Notes under the pieces: generated by a model
What the model was told of the DNA's origin: nothing
The model's input: the letters and a program-made list of their open reading frames with translations, nothing else
Databases searched by the model: none
In this document: positions 46,993 to 60,540 of the stretch, piece after piece
How positions within the stretch are numbered: the stretch's first letter is position 1
Layout: each line of letters opens with the position of its first letter
Assembly: GCA_019321725.1 (NCBI GenBank)
Contig: CM033107.1
Span: 15,987,445-16,051,444 of the forward strand
Origin: Paulownia fortunei
Lineage: Eukaryota > Streptophyta > Magnoliopsida > Lamiales > Paulowniaceae
Direction: 5' to 3'
DNA length: 64,000 nucleotides
Program-made: the position numbers and the translations under genes

Positions 46993-49219
46993 TGTTAGAG
47001 TAAGATGTCCAACGCTCCAATTAGATTGAGTATATTATATTCTTTTTTTTTTGTAAAAAACAAATCTTATTGAAAATTATATTAATAAAAATATATTTTC
47101 TTTATCTTATATCTTGCATCTTTTATTTCTACACATTAGATAAAATTCTTAGACCAAATTTATATACGGGGCATGGTCGCGCATATGATGGCGATTATGG
47201 AACATGCCTCTAAGGCTTTGGTCTTAAATAAGTTTCGAGTCAAGAGCATTTTGAGATGAGACATCAAATAGCTCAGTAAGACTCGCACATACGATGCATG
47301 CTCATAAGACGAAGATGTCACATTCTATTAGCATTAGCGTAGAGACGCAAGTGCATGTACGTGGGTGCTTGTTAAAGAAAAAGTTAGGTAGAGCCTTTGC
47401 CTCTCGAAATAAGAACTTCTGTATTACGATAGTACACGGCTAGTTCTCGGACTTGAGGCACAATGGTAGCCTTGTGTACATCCTGCAGCACTTTGACATA
47501 TTTTCTGATTCCTTGACAATCACAATGGGGTATGTTGGGTGTTGCACTGATGTGCATGTAGGTTTATTAGTGGCCAACATAGAATTCAAACAGTTGTCTT
47601 TTTAAATAAGGAAATCTCCTGTGTTTTATAGTTCGTGATTCAAAAATCTTAGCCAAAGCAGGATGAATCGTGATTCATCAAGAATCATTGAAACTTGAAA
47701 TGGGATCACAGTTAATGAATCATTTAGGATTTCGACTTATAATCCATGCCCTAAATTCAATCGAGAGATTAGCTGTCGAAAGGACCGTATGTGTATGGTA
47801 CTCGCAACTAAAATACGTTTACTTGCTATTTCACGTAAAACTAGTTTGATATGATTACTTATTAGGTGTTTTCATAGATAATGAAGTTCTTGGAATTAAA
47901 GAGTTAATTCCAAGTAAATTAATTAATTAGATAATTAATTGGAATAATTATTATTCAAACGTTGCAAACGTTGCAAGCTCACTACTAGCTTAGTAGTGAA
48001 CCTAAGAGGGTCACACATCTTTACGGAAAGTAACATTTTTAATTTTAGAATTTATCTAATAGTTCAAAATTAATTAATTAATATTGATTAATTGATTAAT
48101 TAAGAGTTCTATTTAATTTAATATTAAATTAAATAATTGAATTATTTGATTGGACTTAATTTGATTAGGAAGCCCAATTGGAGTAAATTAAATTAATCAA
48201 TTGGATTGATTAAATTGGTATTAAATCAATTGGATTGATTTGTGGATTTTTGAGTCCAAACCCAAAAATTAATGTGGATTATTTAAGAGTCCACTAAAAT
48301 ATAAAAAGAGTAAATTAAATAATATGATTTATTTAATTAATATATTTATAGATAAATAAATAAAGTGACCGATTTTATGGGATAAAATCAACCACTGTGA
48401 TTTAATTTATATATGAATATAATTTTAGTATATATATTTGATATATATATATATATATATCTTAATATTATTTGAAGAGTTCAAATTAATATCAACAATG
48501 TATGTAGATAATTTTGATGATTAATGTAGACTCAAATAAGTCCACATACAATAGGAGATAAAAAAGAGAAGAGTTTTTGGAAGATTTGAATCCTTCCAAT
48601 ATAAGACTTTGAACTAGTTCAAAATTGACAAACTCTCCAAAAGTTGGAGAATGATTAAATTTTCAGCCCCTATAAATCATTATGGCCGAAAATTACATAA
48701 TTAATTCATCAAATTTAAGCAAAAATTATTTTGTTTAAAGTCTTCTATTTTTCCTCTCCAAAAGAAAAAAGAAAAACGTTTTCTTGTTATCTTGATTTTC
48801 TTGTTCTTTAAAAAGAAAATCAATTTCTTGTTATTCTCTTCGTAATATAGTTTCAAGAACTTAAAAAATTAATCTTTATTGTTCTTGAAAATTTACTCCG
48901 GTTCTAGATTAGTAAATAATTAAAAGGATACTAGCGAATTCTTTTGATTGATGTTACTCTTCCGTATTGTGGACCTGATAGAGGAAATACATTTAGATCC
49001 CTATGAGTTCTGAAAGTTCAAGATAAACAATGGATTGCTTCATTTCCTACTACAACCGGAGTGCACGAAAGGTATAATCCAAATTTAATATTTGTTTATA
49101 TATTCATTTGAATAAGCGTGATCGTTAAAATTGCTTCCGAATCGAGGGGTTAAATTTATGTTTGATAAAAAAATTAATTCTCCGCTGCGTATGCCTCTAT
49201 GATTATAGCGAATCCAACA
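46993..49219 (+). repeat. copia 5' LTR, full length
   Basis: 2227 bp, from TGTTAGAGTAAGATG to GCGAATCCAACA. Homologous throughout to the LTR at 36309-38534 in reverse. Confidence 0.93.
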
Positions 49220-49220
49220 G

Positions 49221-49233
49221 TGGTATCAGAGCC
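49221..49233 (+). other. primer binding site, initiator Met tRNA type
   Basis: TGGTATCAGAGCC, one base after the LTR end. Confidence 0.92.
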
Positions 49234-49234
49234 A

Positions 49235-50716
49235 TGGTTTTGCTTAGTTAGTGAATTTTGGATTTATGTATACATATTTTTAAATTGTTTAAATTCATGT
49301 TAATTATGTAAAATTTGATTTTGCATATTTTCAGTGATTTTTAATTAGAATAATTTAATTGCTTATTTAAAATTGTTTAAATATGAAAATCAAAAAAGAA
49401 ACGTGAAGAAACAGGTTGCACGCGTTGGGTGTGAGACACCCGACGGCTGCGCACAGTCGTGCTGCTCGTCGTGTCGTTCTGGGTCAGTTTTTATTTTTGA
49501 TTTTTTGGAATATTAAAATTAAATGTTAATTTTAATAATTTTTGGAATTTTTTTTATCCAAAGTCAAAAATTATGTTTAACAACTTGGTAATTTACATGT
49601 TTTGATAATTGTATATGATGTTAATTATGAGCATATAAGAGATGATCATGAGCCAATGGACCAATGTGATTGATTTTATTTAATATTTTTGGATTTTAAA
49701 TTAGGGTCTACGATCCTCTTATTCCATCTATTTGTGTTTATTTTATTTTCTGAAAAGAGAGTAGAATAGGTAGTGAGGTTTTTCTGTTTCTTTGGAAGAC
49801 GAAGGAGATTCAAGAATGAGGTTCCAAAAAAGGCCCATATTTGTATGTGATACAATTAAGTAATAAAATATGTTATATTCTATTTTATTACCCTTAGACT
49901 GACTTTAGGTCCATTTTTGGCTCAAATGGACCGCATAGGACTGATTCATGATCATCCATTTATTTAAGTATGTATTAGATGCATGCTCAGGATTTTATTT
50001 AATGCTTTTATGCTTGCGCAATTATATTATGTTGTCATGCATTAAATAACCAACTTAATTTAAATTATGATGAAGTCTTGGATAAAATTAAACCCCACTT
50101 AATTTACTAAAATTAAATAAAAGAATTTTTAGAAAATTCGATTTCAAATAAAAATGGACAAGTTAGGTAGGACCTATCGTTCCATGCCTACCATCAAAGG
50201 TAGAGACACGACGACCGCTATCGCACTTGATCACTGGCCATGAGTTGTGGGGTGGTCTTGTATTGGAAACTTGTGATCTCTATCAAGCATTGAGATGCTC
50301 GTGGGATGGAATCATTATTATGTTGGCCATGAGTCGTGGGACATCTTGATGCTCTATTTACATGAATGTTTGATGGGTATTGTTTGACACTTAGTATCAT
50401 ATGGACTCATAAAATTGGGGTATATGGGAAGAGGTGAGGCAAAACAAACTTGAGGGTTGTATAGCGATACAATCGTTAAAGAGTTGACTACCGATAGAAA
50501 TATTTTATGGCCTCATAAAATTGGGGTGTGAAATATTTCTGTTGGACCTCAAACTCACTAGGAAATTTGATTTCCCGAAATTCCATTAGGGATAATGGAA
50601 TTCGAAGAAAATAGTGGGAGATATTTAGTATTAAAGACCTTATATTAAATGAATATATTTTTCCATAGTTTACTTATTTTCTGCTTCATGCATGTTTTGT
50701 AGAATATTCTACTAAA
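49235..50716 (+). other. copia leader
   Basis: Between primer site and gag, homologous to 42441-44135. It includes the palindrome at 49423-49445. No sense gene. An antisense 60-codon frame (50218-50400) corresponds to one at 42759-42941. Confidence 0.8.
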
Positions 50717-51650
50717 ATGGCCAAGAATCCACTTGCAATGATCCTTGAACAAAATAAATTAACTCGATCTAACTTTGTCGATTGGCTAAGAAATCTAAAG
50801 ATAGTTCTTCAGTCGGAGAAAAGGGCATATGTCCTCGACACTACGCCTCATTCGGTTCCACTGGAATATATTGCTTCAGAGGCTTATGCAGATTACTTAC
50901 GTTAAGTTGATGACAATCTGCAGGCTCGATGCTATATACTGGCATCGATAACAAATGAGCTACAAAGGTAGAACGAGGATCAAGATACTGCTTATGGGAT
51001 CCTCATTCACCTACAAGAGTTGTATGGTGAAAGAACTCGACAAACGAGATATCATATCTCAAAAGAGCTTTTCAGATATCGTATGACTGAGGGCTCTTCA
51101 GTCCATGACCATGGATTGAAGATGATAGCCCTCATTGAAAGGCTGACGTTCCTTAAAGTCATTATGGAGAAGGAACTCTATACGGACCTTTTGTTGCAGT
51201 CTCTTCCTCCATCATTTGACACCTTTGTTGTCAACTTTAATATGCACAACATAGAAACTAGTCTCGCTGAGCTTGTGAACATGTTAAAAATGGCTGAGTC
51301 CACCATGAAAAAGGACAAGTCGATTCTGCTTGTTGGATCTTTTTTCGGATCAAAGGCTAAAAAAGCCCAAGAAAGGAAAGGGTTCTCTAAATCCAACAAG
51401 CTGAAGCCTAAGGTGGTGTAAAGAAAGTTTCTTCTCAAGCCAATAGCAAGTGCCATTACCGTGGCAAACCAGGGCACTGGAAGAGGAATTGCAAGGAGTA
51501 TCTTGCAAGCCTGAAGAGTTCAGGTATATATTTTGTTGAAGTTAACTTGTCTGTTAACAATACTTCTTCGGTATTAGATATTGATTGTGGCTCACATATC
51601 TCCAATGATTTGCAGATGATGACAAGAAATAGGAAGTTGCATAGAGAGAG
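50717..51650 (+). pseudogene. copia gag and start of protease, broken
   Basis: Starts MAKNPLAMILEQNKL, like the copy at 42440. A stop after 62 codons (DYLR) and another near 50970 split the gag core; a long frame then runs 51020-51421 (TRYHISKELFRYRMT, LLLQSLPPSFDTFV). A frameshift in the Lys-rich linker precedes a zinc-knuckle segment (about 51450-51495: CHYRGKPGHWKRNC, again lacking the second cysteine) and a protease site where the DTGC pattern reads DIDC. No functional product is expected. Confidence 0.85.
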
Positions 51651-52733
51651 ATGGTCCTTAGAATGAGGAATGAAGCAAGAGTTACTGCATTAGCTATAGG
51701 GACTTTTAATCTAGCTTTAGAGAATGGTTATGTAATAGTTTTAAACAATTATCTTTTTATTCTGGATATTATTAAGAACGTTATCTCTATTCTAATTTCG
51801 GATAGAGAAGGTTTTAGATTTATCATTGAGAATGGAAGTTGTTCCATTTTTAAACGTTCTGATTTTATCTATTTTGGTTATTTGATGAATTGTTTATCTA
51901 TTGTTACTCCCTATAACTCCATTTTCACAATTCAACAAAATAAAAAAAATTAGATAATCGTAGTTCCATAAACCTATGGCACGCAAGATTAGGACATATT
52001 TTTGAGAAAAAATATTAACAAATTGGCACAATTGTTTAATCTAAAGAACAAGCAAGAACTACCAACATGTGAATCCTGCCTCAAAGGAAAGATGACTAAA
52101 TCTCCATTTGTTGGATATGTGGAGCGAGCCAAGCATCTATTGGATTTGATCCATACAGATGTATATGGGTCACTAAATGTTAGTGCCCACAGGAACTGTA
52201 ACTACTTCTTAACCTTTACCGATGACTTCTCTATATATGGTTATGTGTACCTTTTAAGGTACAAATCTGAAGTATTTAAAAAGTTCAAAGAATTCAGAAC
52301 TGAAGTAGAGAAACAAACTGGATTAAGTGTAAAAACTCTTTGATCTGATCAAGGAGGTGAATACTTAAGCACATAGTTTTTAGATTATCTAAAAGAGAAT
52401 GGGATTCTCTCATAGTGGACTCCTTCTGCTACTCCACAACTCAACGGAGTTGCGGAATGCAGGAATTGAACCTTGTTGGACATAGTTCATTCTATGATGA
52501 GTTTCACTACATTGCCTCTTTCATTCTGGGGCTATGCCTTGGAAACGACGGTATACCTATTAAATAGGGTGTTATCTAAAGTCATGCCCAAAACACCATA
52601 TGAGATGTGGTATGGAAAGACACCTTCTTATAAATATCTTAGGGTATGGGGGTGTGCTGCTTATGTGAAGCAGCCAGTGAGAGATAAGTTGGATATGAGA
52701 TTTAGCTTATGCAAGTTCATGGTATCCAAATAA
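51651..52733 (+). pseudogene. copia protease end and integrase, broken
   Basis: 51651-51953 covers the protease C-terminus (LRMRNEARVTALAIG). 52002-52343 has the integrase zinc-binding end (CESCLKGK) and the core with the aspartate of LIHTDVYG, and stops just before the DQGGEYLS segment, which reads after a TGA. 52473-52733 has the end of the core (PYEMWYGKTPSYKYLRVWG). Each piece is separated by a stop or shift. Confidence 0.82.
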
Positions 52734-54490
52734 ATCTATTGGATACTATTTCTATAATGCCTAGAACTTGAAGAGGTTCAAGAACCACAGAATACCCAAC
52801 TTATGTAGTAAATGGTACACCAACTGATGCTGGACCCTCTGAGGCACACCTCTTCGAAGATCCGAAAGGGTCTCAAGGGTACAAAAGAGGTACAACTTGA
52901 TGTTAGAGAACAAAGAAGAGAAACTCCCATTGGATAATGATCCAAGAAGCTATGAAGAGGCAATGTCTGACATTGACTTGGAGAAGTGGTAAGATGTTAT
53001 GCAGTCTGAAATGGACTCCATGTACTCCAACAAGGTATGGACCTTGGCGGACCCACCACAGGGTATTGTTCCCATTGGCTGCAAATGGACCTACAAGCGG
53101 AAGCTTGGAGTAGATGGAGAGATAGTGACCTATAAAGCACGACTGGTAGCAAAAGGTATACTCTGAAGCAAGGAATTGATTATGAGAAAACTTTTTTGCC
53201 AGTAGCAATGCTTAAATCCATATGGATACTGCTGGTTATATCTGTATATTATTGACTATGAGATATGGCAAATGGAGGTGAAGACCACTTTTCTTAATGA
53301 AAACATTAAGGAAGAGATCTATGTGAAGCAGCTAGAAGGCTTCATATCCAGTGGGAGCAAACAAAAGGTTTGCAAGCTCTAGAGATCCATTTATGGACTC
53401 AAACAAGCTTCGAGGAGTTAGAACATCCAGTTTGATGAAATGATCAAAACGTTTGATTTTCACAAGAACTTGGATGTACCATGTGTCTATAAGAAAGTTA
53501 GTGGGAATGCTGTTACATTTATTGTGCTCTACGTTTATGACATCCTACTAATTGGGAATGATGTAGGGATGTTGCATTCAATGAGGACTTGATTATCTAA
53601 TCAGTTTTTCATGAAGGACTTGATAGATGCATCTTTTATCCTAGGGATAAAGATCTATAGAGATAGATCCAGAAAGATGATCTGACTATCCCAGTCCATG
53701 TACATAGACGAAGTGTTAAAAAGGTTTAGCATAGAGGAATCCAAGATAGGATTCCTGCCTATGAGTCATGAGGTTTCAATCTCTAAGGTTATGTTTTCCA
53801 AGACACTTTAAGAGAGAGAAAGGATAGCTTCCATACCTTATGCTTCCGCAATAGGAAGCATAATGTATGCAATCTTATGTACAATGTCTGATATATCACA
53901 TGCTCTGAGTGTCAAAAGCAGATATCAGTCCAATCCAGGGGAGAAACACTAGAAAGTTGTTAAGATGATCCTTAAGTACTTGAGAAGGACTAAGGATATC
54001 TTTTGATATACGACAATGGAGAACTAAAACTCAAGGGATATACAAACTCTAGTTTTTAGTCCGATATAGATGACTCAAAGTCTATGTTTGGATACATATT
54101 CACCCTCAATGGTGGTGTGGTCAGTTGGAAGAGTTCCAAGCAAGAGAAAACTACAGACTCTACTACCGAAGCTGAATATATTACTGCATCAGATGCAACA
54201 AAAGAAGCTGTTTGGACAAGAAACTTCATCCAAAGGTTGGGTGTAGTTTCATCCGTTGTTGATCCAGTTATGATTTACTGTGATAATAATGGAGCCATTG
54301 CGCAAGCAAAGCAGTCAACATCTCATCAAAGATCTAAGTACATAATAAGATGATAGAGACGACGTTATTGTGGATCGAGTTGCCTCAGTAGAAAATGTAG
54401 TAGGCGCACTTATTAAGTCCTTATTCGATGGATATCTGGAGAAGATGGGCCTTAGATACATGGGCAATTGGAGCTAGGGCAAGTGGGAGA
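52734..54490 (+). pseudogene. copia reverse transcriptase and RNase H, broken
   Basis: RT pieces are visible in shifting frames: CKWTYKRKLGVDG (about 53080), IYGLKQAS (about 53390) and the polymerase site, which reads YVYDILL (about 53530), so the first catalytic aspartate of the DD pair is changed to tyrosine. RNase H pieces: MYAILCT (about 53862) and a frame of 89 codons (54084-54353) with TTDSTTEAEYITASDA and MIYCDNNGAIAQAK. The end segment lacks about 20 codons around the HLIREIIG motif. Confidence 0.82.
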
Positions 54491-54512
54491 TTGTTAGAGT
54501 AGGATGCCTAAT

Positions 54513-55590
54513 TGTTGGGTTCACGTGATTCCGGAAAACGCATACGCAGCGGAATTTAAATTTATTTTTAAAAAATATTAATATACATTACATTACATGT
54601 AATTAAAATGAATCACGAAATCCTTTTGCGATTACTCAGTTGTGCATTTACTGATGCTTAAAGTAAAAAAGTTTCATAAATCCTTACCTTGATTTGCACT
54701 CCGGCTGATATAGGGATTGAAACGATTTAAATCATTATCCCAGTATGAAAAGTATCTCCAAGATTTTTAATTGAAATCTCTTTGATTGAAAACTGATTCG
54801 CTTCTAAGATCCCCAATATTATTATTCCTCTAATGGTATCCATACATTGGATGCCCACTCGCAACTGAATCCTATGCTAGTAGTTTTCAATTCGATAATT
54901 CTATCTTAGGATGATTTTGTTTGGAACAAGAACATACTAACAATTAGTGTTTTAGGTGTTTAATTTAATTCTTAATTTAATAATTGAATGAAGAATTAAA
55001 CTAGGTAAAAGGTTGGCGAACTTTTGGAGATTGAAAGGGAAATGAGGGATGAATTTTTGGAGATGAAGAAAACTATTTTTCTTCAAGAGAGGGGTTGTTT
55101 TCTACGTTTCTTTCCACAAAAAAATCTGGAGTAAAAGCCCCATAAAAATGTCTAAGAAGATTGCCAATAAAGGCTACCACAAGTCTTTTCCATGTAGGAC
55201 TCTTCTTCCTTTCTCATCTCCAACTCTTTTAGTAAGTTTTCTTATCTCATAAGGACTTTCCTTTTTTCTTATTAGCTCTTAGAAATTGAATTCACAATTC
55301 AACTTCCTCTAGGAATTGGATTCCCAATCCAATTTTCTAATGGGCTTTTTACAAGCCCACACCTAATGGACCTCGACCTAAGTAATCAATTAGACTCTAT
55401 TTTAATTAATCCAATCAGTTAAATTAATTCATCTAATTAATTAAGTCATCTTAATTAATTGATCCAATCAATTAATTAAATATTTCAATTGGGTCCCTAA
55501 TCCAATTAGGTCCAATCAATTAATTCATAAAGTTAGAAAAATATTATTTGGACACTGGAGTAACTCTCAGGGTCATTATTAAGTGTTCAA
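54513..55590 (-). repeat. inverted copia LTR fragment
   Basis: Starts TGTTGGGTTCACGTGATTCC, the same subfamily end as 16803. It shares the GCATACGCAGCGGAAT block and later the pattern of alternating AATTAATTAA blocks. Homology is lost near 55590 and no far terminus or target duplication is found. Confidence 0.65.
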
Positions 55591-56862
55591 AACTTTCTTA
55601 TTATAGTGAAAAAAAAAAAGTGTTCTTGTAAAAGATTATTTGAAAAAAAAAATCTAATTGTGAGATCTATTATATATAAAAAATTTAATTTTAATGTTCT
55701 AATTCCGATGTTATGAAATCATACTCCTTAGGGTAACATAAATGATATCAGAATCTAATTCTTATTGGACCAAACAAAATTTAAAGATAAATAAAACACA
55801 AAGTATTAGATAAAGGGAACTTAATAAAATTAAATAAATTAAATAAATTAAATAAATATTAATGAAAAATATTTTAAGAAACCAATGAATTAAAACTATA
55901 TTAGGAAAATTAATGACGTTCTTAACTATTTTATTGTATACCCATTAATCAAATAAAAATACTTCTTAACATTAATAAAATTTATAGTACCATGTCAAAA
56001 ATAAATTTTTCCAATTAAGCTTGCTTCCAAAAACTAGTACAAGAATTTGAGCATTATTTAAGAATCATTAACCAAATGAAATGTATCATGACAAACCTAA
56101 ATTTTTGATTTCTTGCAAAATAAAATTTAGGATAATCTCAAATAATAAGTAAAGAAAGTGGAATCAAATAAGTTCAAAATTAAAAAAATAAAATAAAAAT
56201 AACAATAATGAGTATTTTTTGACTAAATAAACCATATTTTGTAGAAACAAAATTATAACAAAATTTTAAAAGTCAGTACAATACCTTTTAAATTTTTTTA
56301 TTAATAATAAATCCCATTGCTTGAATTGTTTTTAAATTTATATATAAAAACTAAAATTATACAATTTTTTTGGGGGTGGGGGTGGGGATTCATTAACTTA
56401 AATTTAGATATATTCTTTTTAAAAAATTGATTGCAAATATATTTATTTATTTTTATTCGAAAGAGTCCAAGATTTGTTTAAATATATCTTTATTCAGTTT
56501 TAATAAAGGAACATATCTAAATTTAAGCTAATGGAGATATAATTTTCATCTCCGTTCAAAATAATATAAATTCATATAGAACTTTGGTTATATCTCATCC
56601 AAGATTGAAGAAACATTTTTCTATTACCATCTATTATTATTTAGATATGCATTAAGTTAATGGAACGATGGCCGTTAATCATAAGCTGAAGCCAACAAAA
56701 TGAAGTTTGCCATGATAAAGTTTTAGAAGAAACAATGCTCTGTGATTGCTTTTCTTACATATAAATAACCCATGCAATATAATTTGTGCATGTATGTGTA
56801 TATTTTTTTTTCTAACTAGTTAAATTGACATAACACTAATAAAGTAAAGTATTTTAACATCC
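55591..56862. other. AT-rich intergenic DNA
   Basis: No gene seen. It contains a G-rich spot at 56372-56388 (three runs of four to five G). Confidence 0.65.
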
Positions 56863-59607
56863 TGTAACGCTGTATATAGATAGATAGTTATTTGAACGAT
56901 AAAAAAATCTATCAAAATGATCACAAAACTCACACTATTTACAATGGAGTTTTGAAAGTGATATATAGGATAAGGTCACTAATATAATACAGTAAACCAT
57001 AAAATCAAAACCACAGCCTACGAAATAGTCCCAACAGGTCGTTATCCATGTACATCGATTTTTGAAAAGCCTGTAGGAGCGACACAGCTAGCCCAGTAAA
57101 CTAAAGGTCTCAAGTTTCACCATGCTTACCTATAATGCATGAACTACATTAGCTAATGCTCAATAAGTGAAAATCATGCATGCTGAAGTGATAAACTAAC
57201 ATATATGCGATACATCTCTATGAAATCATGCCAGGAATGCAAGCTCATGAACCAAAATAGTTCATTCAAAATCATTTCCATCACTAGGCCCTTGGCCTAC
57301 CTATTATGCACCGGATAGAGCTTTAAACAATATCAATAATCACATGGCCATAAACAAATTGACTCAGTCTAGGGGCCATCTCGTGGGATCACTAGAGGCC
57401 CACCCCCTGTCTTCCCCTGTGATACTCCAGAAGTTTTCCCACCAGCATAGTCAATAATGGCACAATCAAGTGGTCCACCCTCTCATGACCACCAGAGGCA
57501 CACCCCCTGTCAACCCCTATGATCCTCCGAGAAGTAACACTCGCCGCACCCCAAAATATCACATAAGCATGCCTCGCATACCTCGGTACACTAGTAGTGG
57601 CCAACCAAAATATTTTCTTTCTGAAAATAATATCATGCATGCAAAACCTCAACTGTGAGCACGTGTTATGCATGCACGTGTAAATGCTGATGAATGGCAT
57701 GTTCAATGACACAACGGATCCCATGTCCCATCATCCAATCAATGTATGCACTATAAGATATTTGTAATACTCATAATACACTCATCAAGACACAAGGATC
57801 ACATTTAATATAGATAAGGCAAGAAAAACTATATCCATGCATTTTAGTTTCCAATGGATTTTCACTTACCTTTAATCGATCGTATCTTACTTCTTAGTTT
57901 CTTAGGTGTTACTCCCTAACCTTAGGCGTAAATAATCTGTAAAAATATAAGACATCAATCACTATCCTCAATCAACAAGTTCATTATGCTTAATCCTATA
58001 CAAGGACCTTGAATTTTATTTAACTATGTAACAATCAAACTTTACTACTTATGAACTAAAACCTAATACAATCTCCTAAGTACCTTGATTTCTCATCTTA
58101 AATATATGATAAAATCACCTAATTGATGTGTTATAACTCTTATAACAGTTCTCTAAATACTAAATATCAATTTTACCATAGATATGTTGAAACATGCCAA
58201 GTAGTAAAATGGAACAGATTTTCATCTTCTATTTTCCTTACTGTCAGACTAAGTTTCATAGCAATTTTAGCATCCTTAGGCATTATTTATTCACTCTAAA
58301 CTTTTTTCCATACTTAGCTGACATATAAAAACATATAAAACCATGCCATAGAATTGCCAAAACTCATGGATTTAGCTCCCCTAATTCTGTCTCCTTCACA
58401 ACATACCAAAACAAATTTTGCTACTTTGGCAGTTTGAGTGTTTCTCCAATATCATGCTCTATTTCAATTTTTAACAGATCAAAATTCATTCCAATACTCT
58501 TAAATCATATATGGACATGTAAATGGTAATAATTATAGGTTTTATTCAACATACCATACACTTTTGAAGTCTAAAACACAAGAAAATAGTAAAGTGACAG
58601 TTTCTATTTCCTATTAAGTGTTTGTCATAAAAAACCCTTTCTTTATGCACCAAAGTCTAACTAAAAACTTCATAACACTTTTATGAGAGATATTGAAAGC
58701 TTAATAAAACAATAAACTGATTCAGAATAATTTTGAAAACCAAAGGCAAAATCGTAGATAAGTGTTACCTATGCAGATTTTAAGGTTAAACTTGATGGTA
58801 ATCACTTCTCCTTTGTTTTTCTTACTTTTATTTCAAATTAGAATCAATTTGGAGTACTTGGAGACCTTAAGGTGTGTGTTTTGAAAGCTAAAAATGGCTA
58901 AAATGAAGGTCTGGTCAAGGCTTAAGGGTAAAGGGTTTGAGGTGTTAGCTTAAGCTTAATAAGAAAGCATGAGGTGGCAAAGCTTGAGGTGTCACATGGT
59001 AGTTTAAATATGATATTATACACAACTTATACAGCTTTAATCTGGTATTTTTTAGCATTTATTTCTTCAATTACAACCTATTTTAATTTCTTTATGATCG
59101 GATAATAAATTCTACCATAATTTCTTAATTGTTCATTCGATCTTTAAATCGATTAACACCCGATTCTTAAATAGATTGTCTAGTTTTCATTTTTAAAATC
59201 ATATGCACTTATGGAACTTGAAATATAACACTTAAATCAAATTATATTATGTTTAATATCCCAAGTATTATTAGTTTATGCATGTATACCTTTAAAACAC
59301 CTTGATCTAGTTGAATCGAAACATATTAGCTTACTAGTAATACTTTTAATTACTTCTAAAATTATAACATATAACCTATGAATATCCAATAGATTGACCA
59401 ATCTATTCTTTCTCTTATCTAAATATTGAATTTCTTAATTTGGTTATAAGATCTCAATCACTAATATAATGTGATAGCATTAGAGGTCTAACGATTAAGA
59501 ATGCTATATAAGAAGCCATGCAAATATTAATGCAAATTAGCATATAAGTAGCATGTAATGCAGGAATCACATTGGTCAAGTGAGTAGTGTGAGGATTGGG
59601 TATTACA
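56863..59607 (-). repeat. chromovirus 3' LTR (family B)
   Basis: 2745 bp. The plus-strand left end is TGTAACGCTG; the minus-strand start is TGTAATACCCAATCC. It is homologous to 11526-14408 and, in part, to 20440-21998. A sense frame of 110 codons (57392-57724) includes two diverged copies of a block with the GCACACCCCCTGTC motif. Confidence 0.88.
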
Positions 59608-59620
59608 TCCTCCCCTCCTT
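59608..59620 (-). other. polypurine tract of the chromovirus
   Basis: The minus strand reads AAGGAGGGGAGGA directly before the LTR start. It primes plus-strand DNA synthesis and fixes the orientation of the element. Confidence 0.85.
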
Positions 59621-59624
59621 ATTA

Positions 59625-60540
59625 AAATTTCATCCCCAAAATTTTACTTACCAAAAAAAACTCTAGATATTTAATTATCATTTTATGCTTCCTTTCCCAA
59701 ATAGCTTCTTCTGTTGATTGACTTCTACTCAGTACTTTAACTAATGAAATATTCTCATTTTGAAGTTGCTTTACATCCCTTACTAAAATCTTAATAGGGC
59801 TTTGTTCATATCTCCGACCTTAATTTAGTTCTATTGGTTCCTTTTTCAATATATGAGATAGATTCATGATATACTTCCTTAAAATGAACACTGAAATATT
59901 GTGAACTCGAGACATTGATACAAAAAGGTCGAGTTTACAGGCAATATCCCAAATTCTCTCAGTAATGAAAAATAAACCAATGTACCTGGGATTAAGTTTG
60001 TATGTTTTGCCCAAGCCGCATAATCCCTTTCATTGGAGACACCTTCAAAAAATTTTGATCCCCTATAATAAATTGCAATAATATTCCTCTTTAATCTATT
60101 TAACTCTATGGTCACTTCTAACTAGTTTCGATACATTGACAATTTGTTCTACCACTTCTATCATTTCCCAAACCATATTTAGCCTAAAAGAACACCAAAT
60201 TCATCTCAATAAAATGATGAACTATATTTTCTATCATACAATGCCTCATAGAGAATTATCCCAAGTAGCCTTATAACTATTGTTATAAGAAATTCTACCT
60301 AAGAATTTTTTTTCTCAATTGACATTAACAATCTAATGAACAAGCTCTAAGCATATCTTGCAAAGTGTAATTTGTTTGTTCTGATTGCCCATTGATGCAT
60401 AGATGATCACAATACTAAAATATAATTTTATTCCCAATACCTGATGTAAGATCTTTTAGGAAGTGAACAAAGACATTAAATCTACATCAAAACTAATAGA
60501 CACTAATAAACCATAAAGTCTAACCACTTCTTATACATTT
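59625..60540 (-). pseudogene. chromovirus integrase core, C-terminal domain and chromodomain
   Basis: The core shows INGQSEQTNYTLQDMLRAC (about 60350-60410) and YNNSYKA (about 60270). The C-terminal domain (59820-60014) has KLNPRYIGLFFITERI and the RKYIMNLSHIL end. The chromodomain (59650-59820) has the pattern ISLVKVL, then EEAIWE, matching the LVKVLWxxxxxEEATWE signature that binds modified histone tails. The core's upstream part (IVRLYGLLVS) ends at the solo LTR insertion point at 60540 and resumes at 62839. Multiple stops and shifts. Confidence 0.82.

Larger units (their letters stand above)
46993..54512 (+). mobile_element. Ty1/copia element, same family, 3' LTR truncated
   Basis: 5' LTR (46993-49219), primer site (49221-49233), leader, gag (50717), protease, integrase, RT and RNase H in order to about 54470, then a purine tract (AAGTGGGAGAT) and the first 21 bp of the 3' LTR (54492-54512). 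Another LTR in the opposite orientation follows. Stops and frameshifts affect every domain. Confidence 0.92.
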
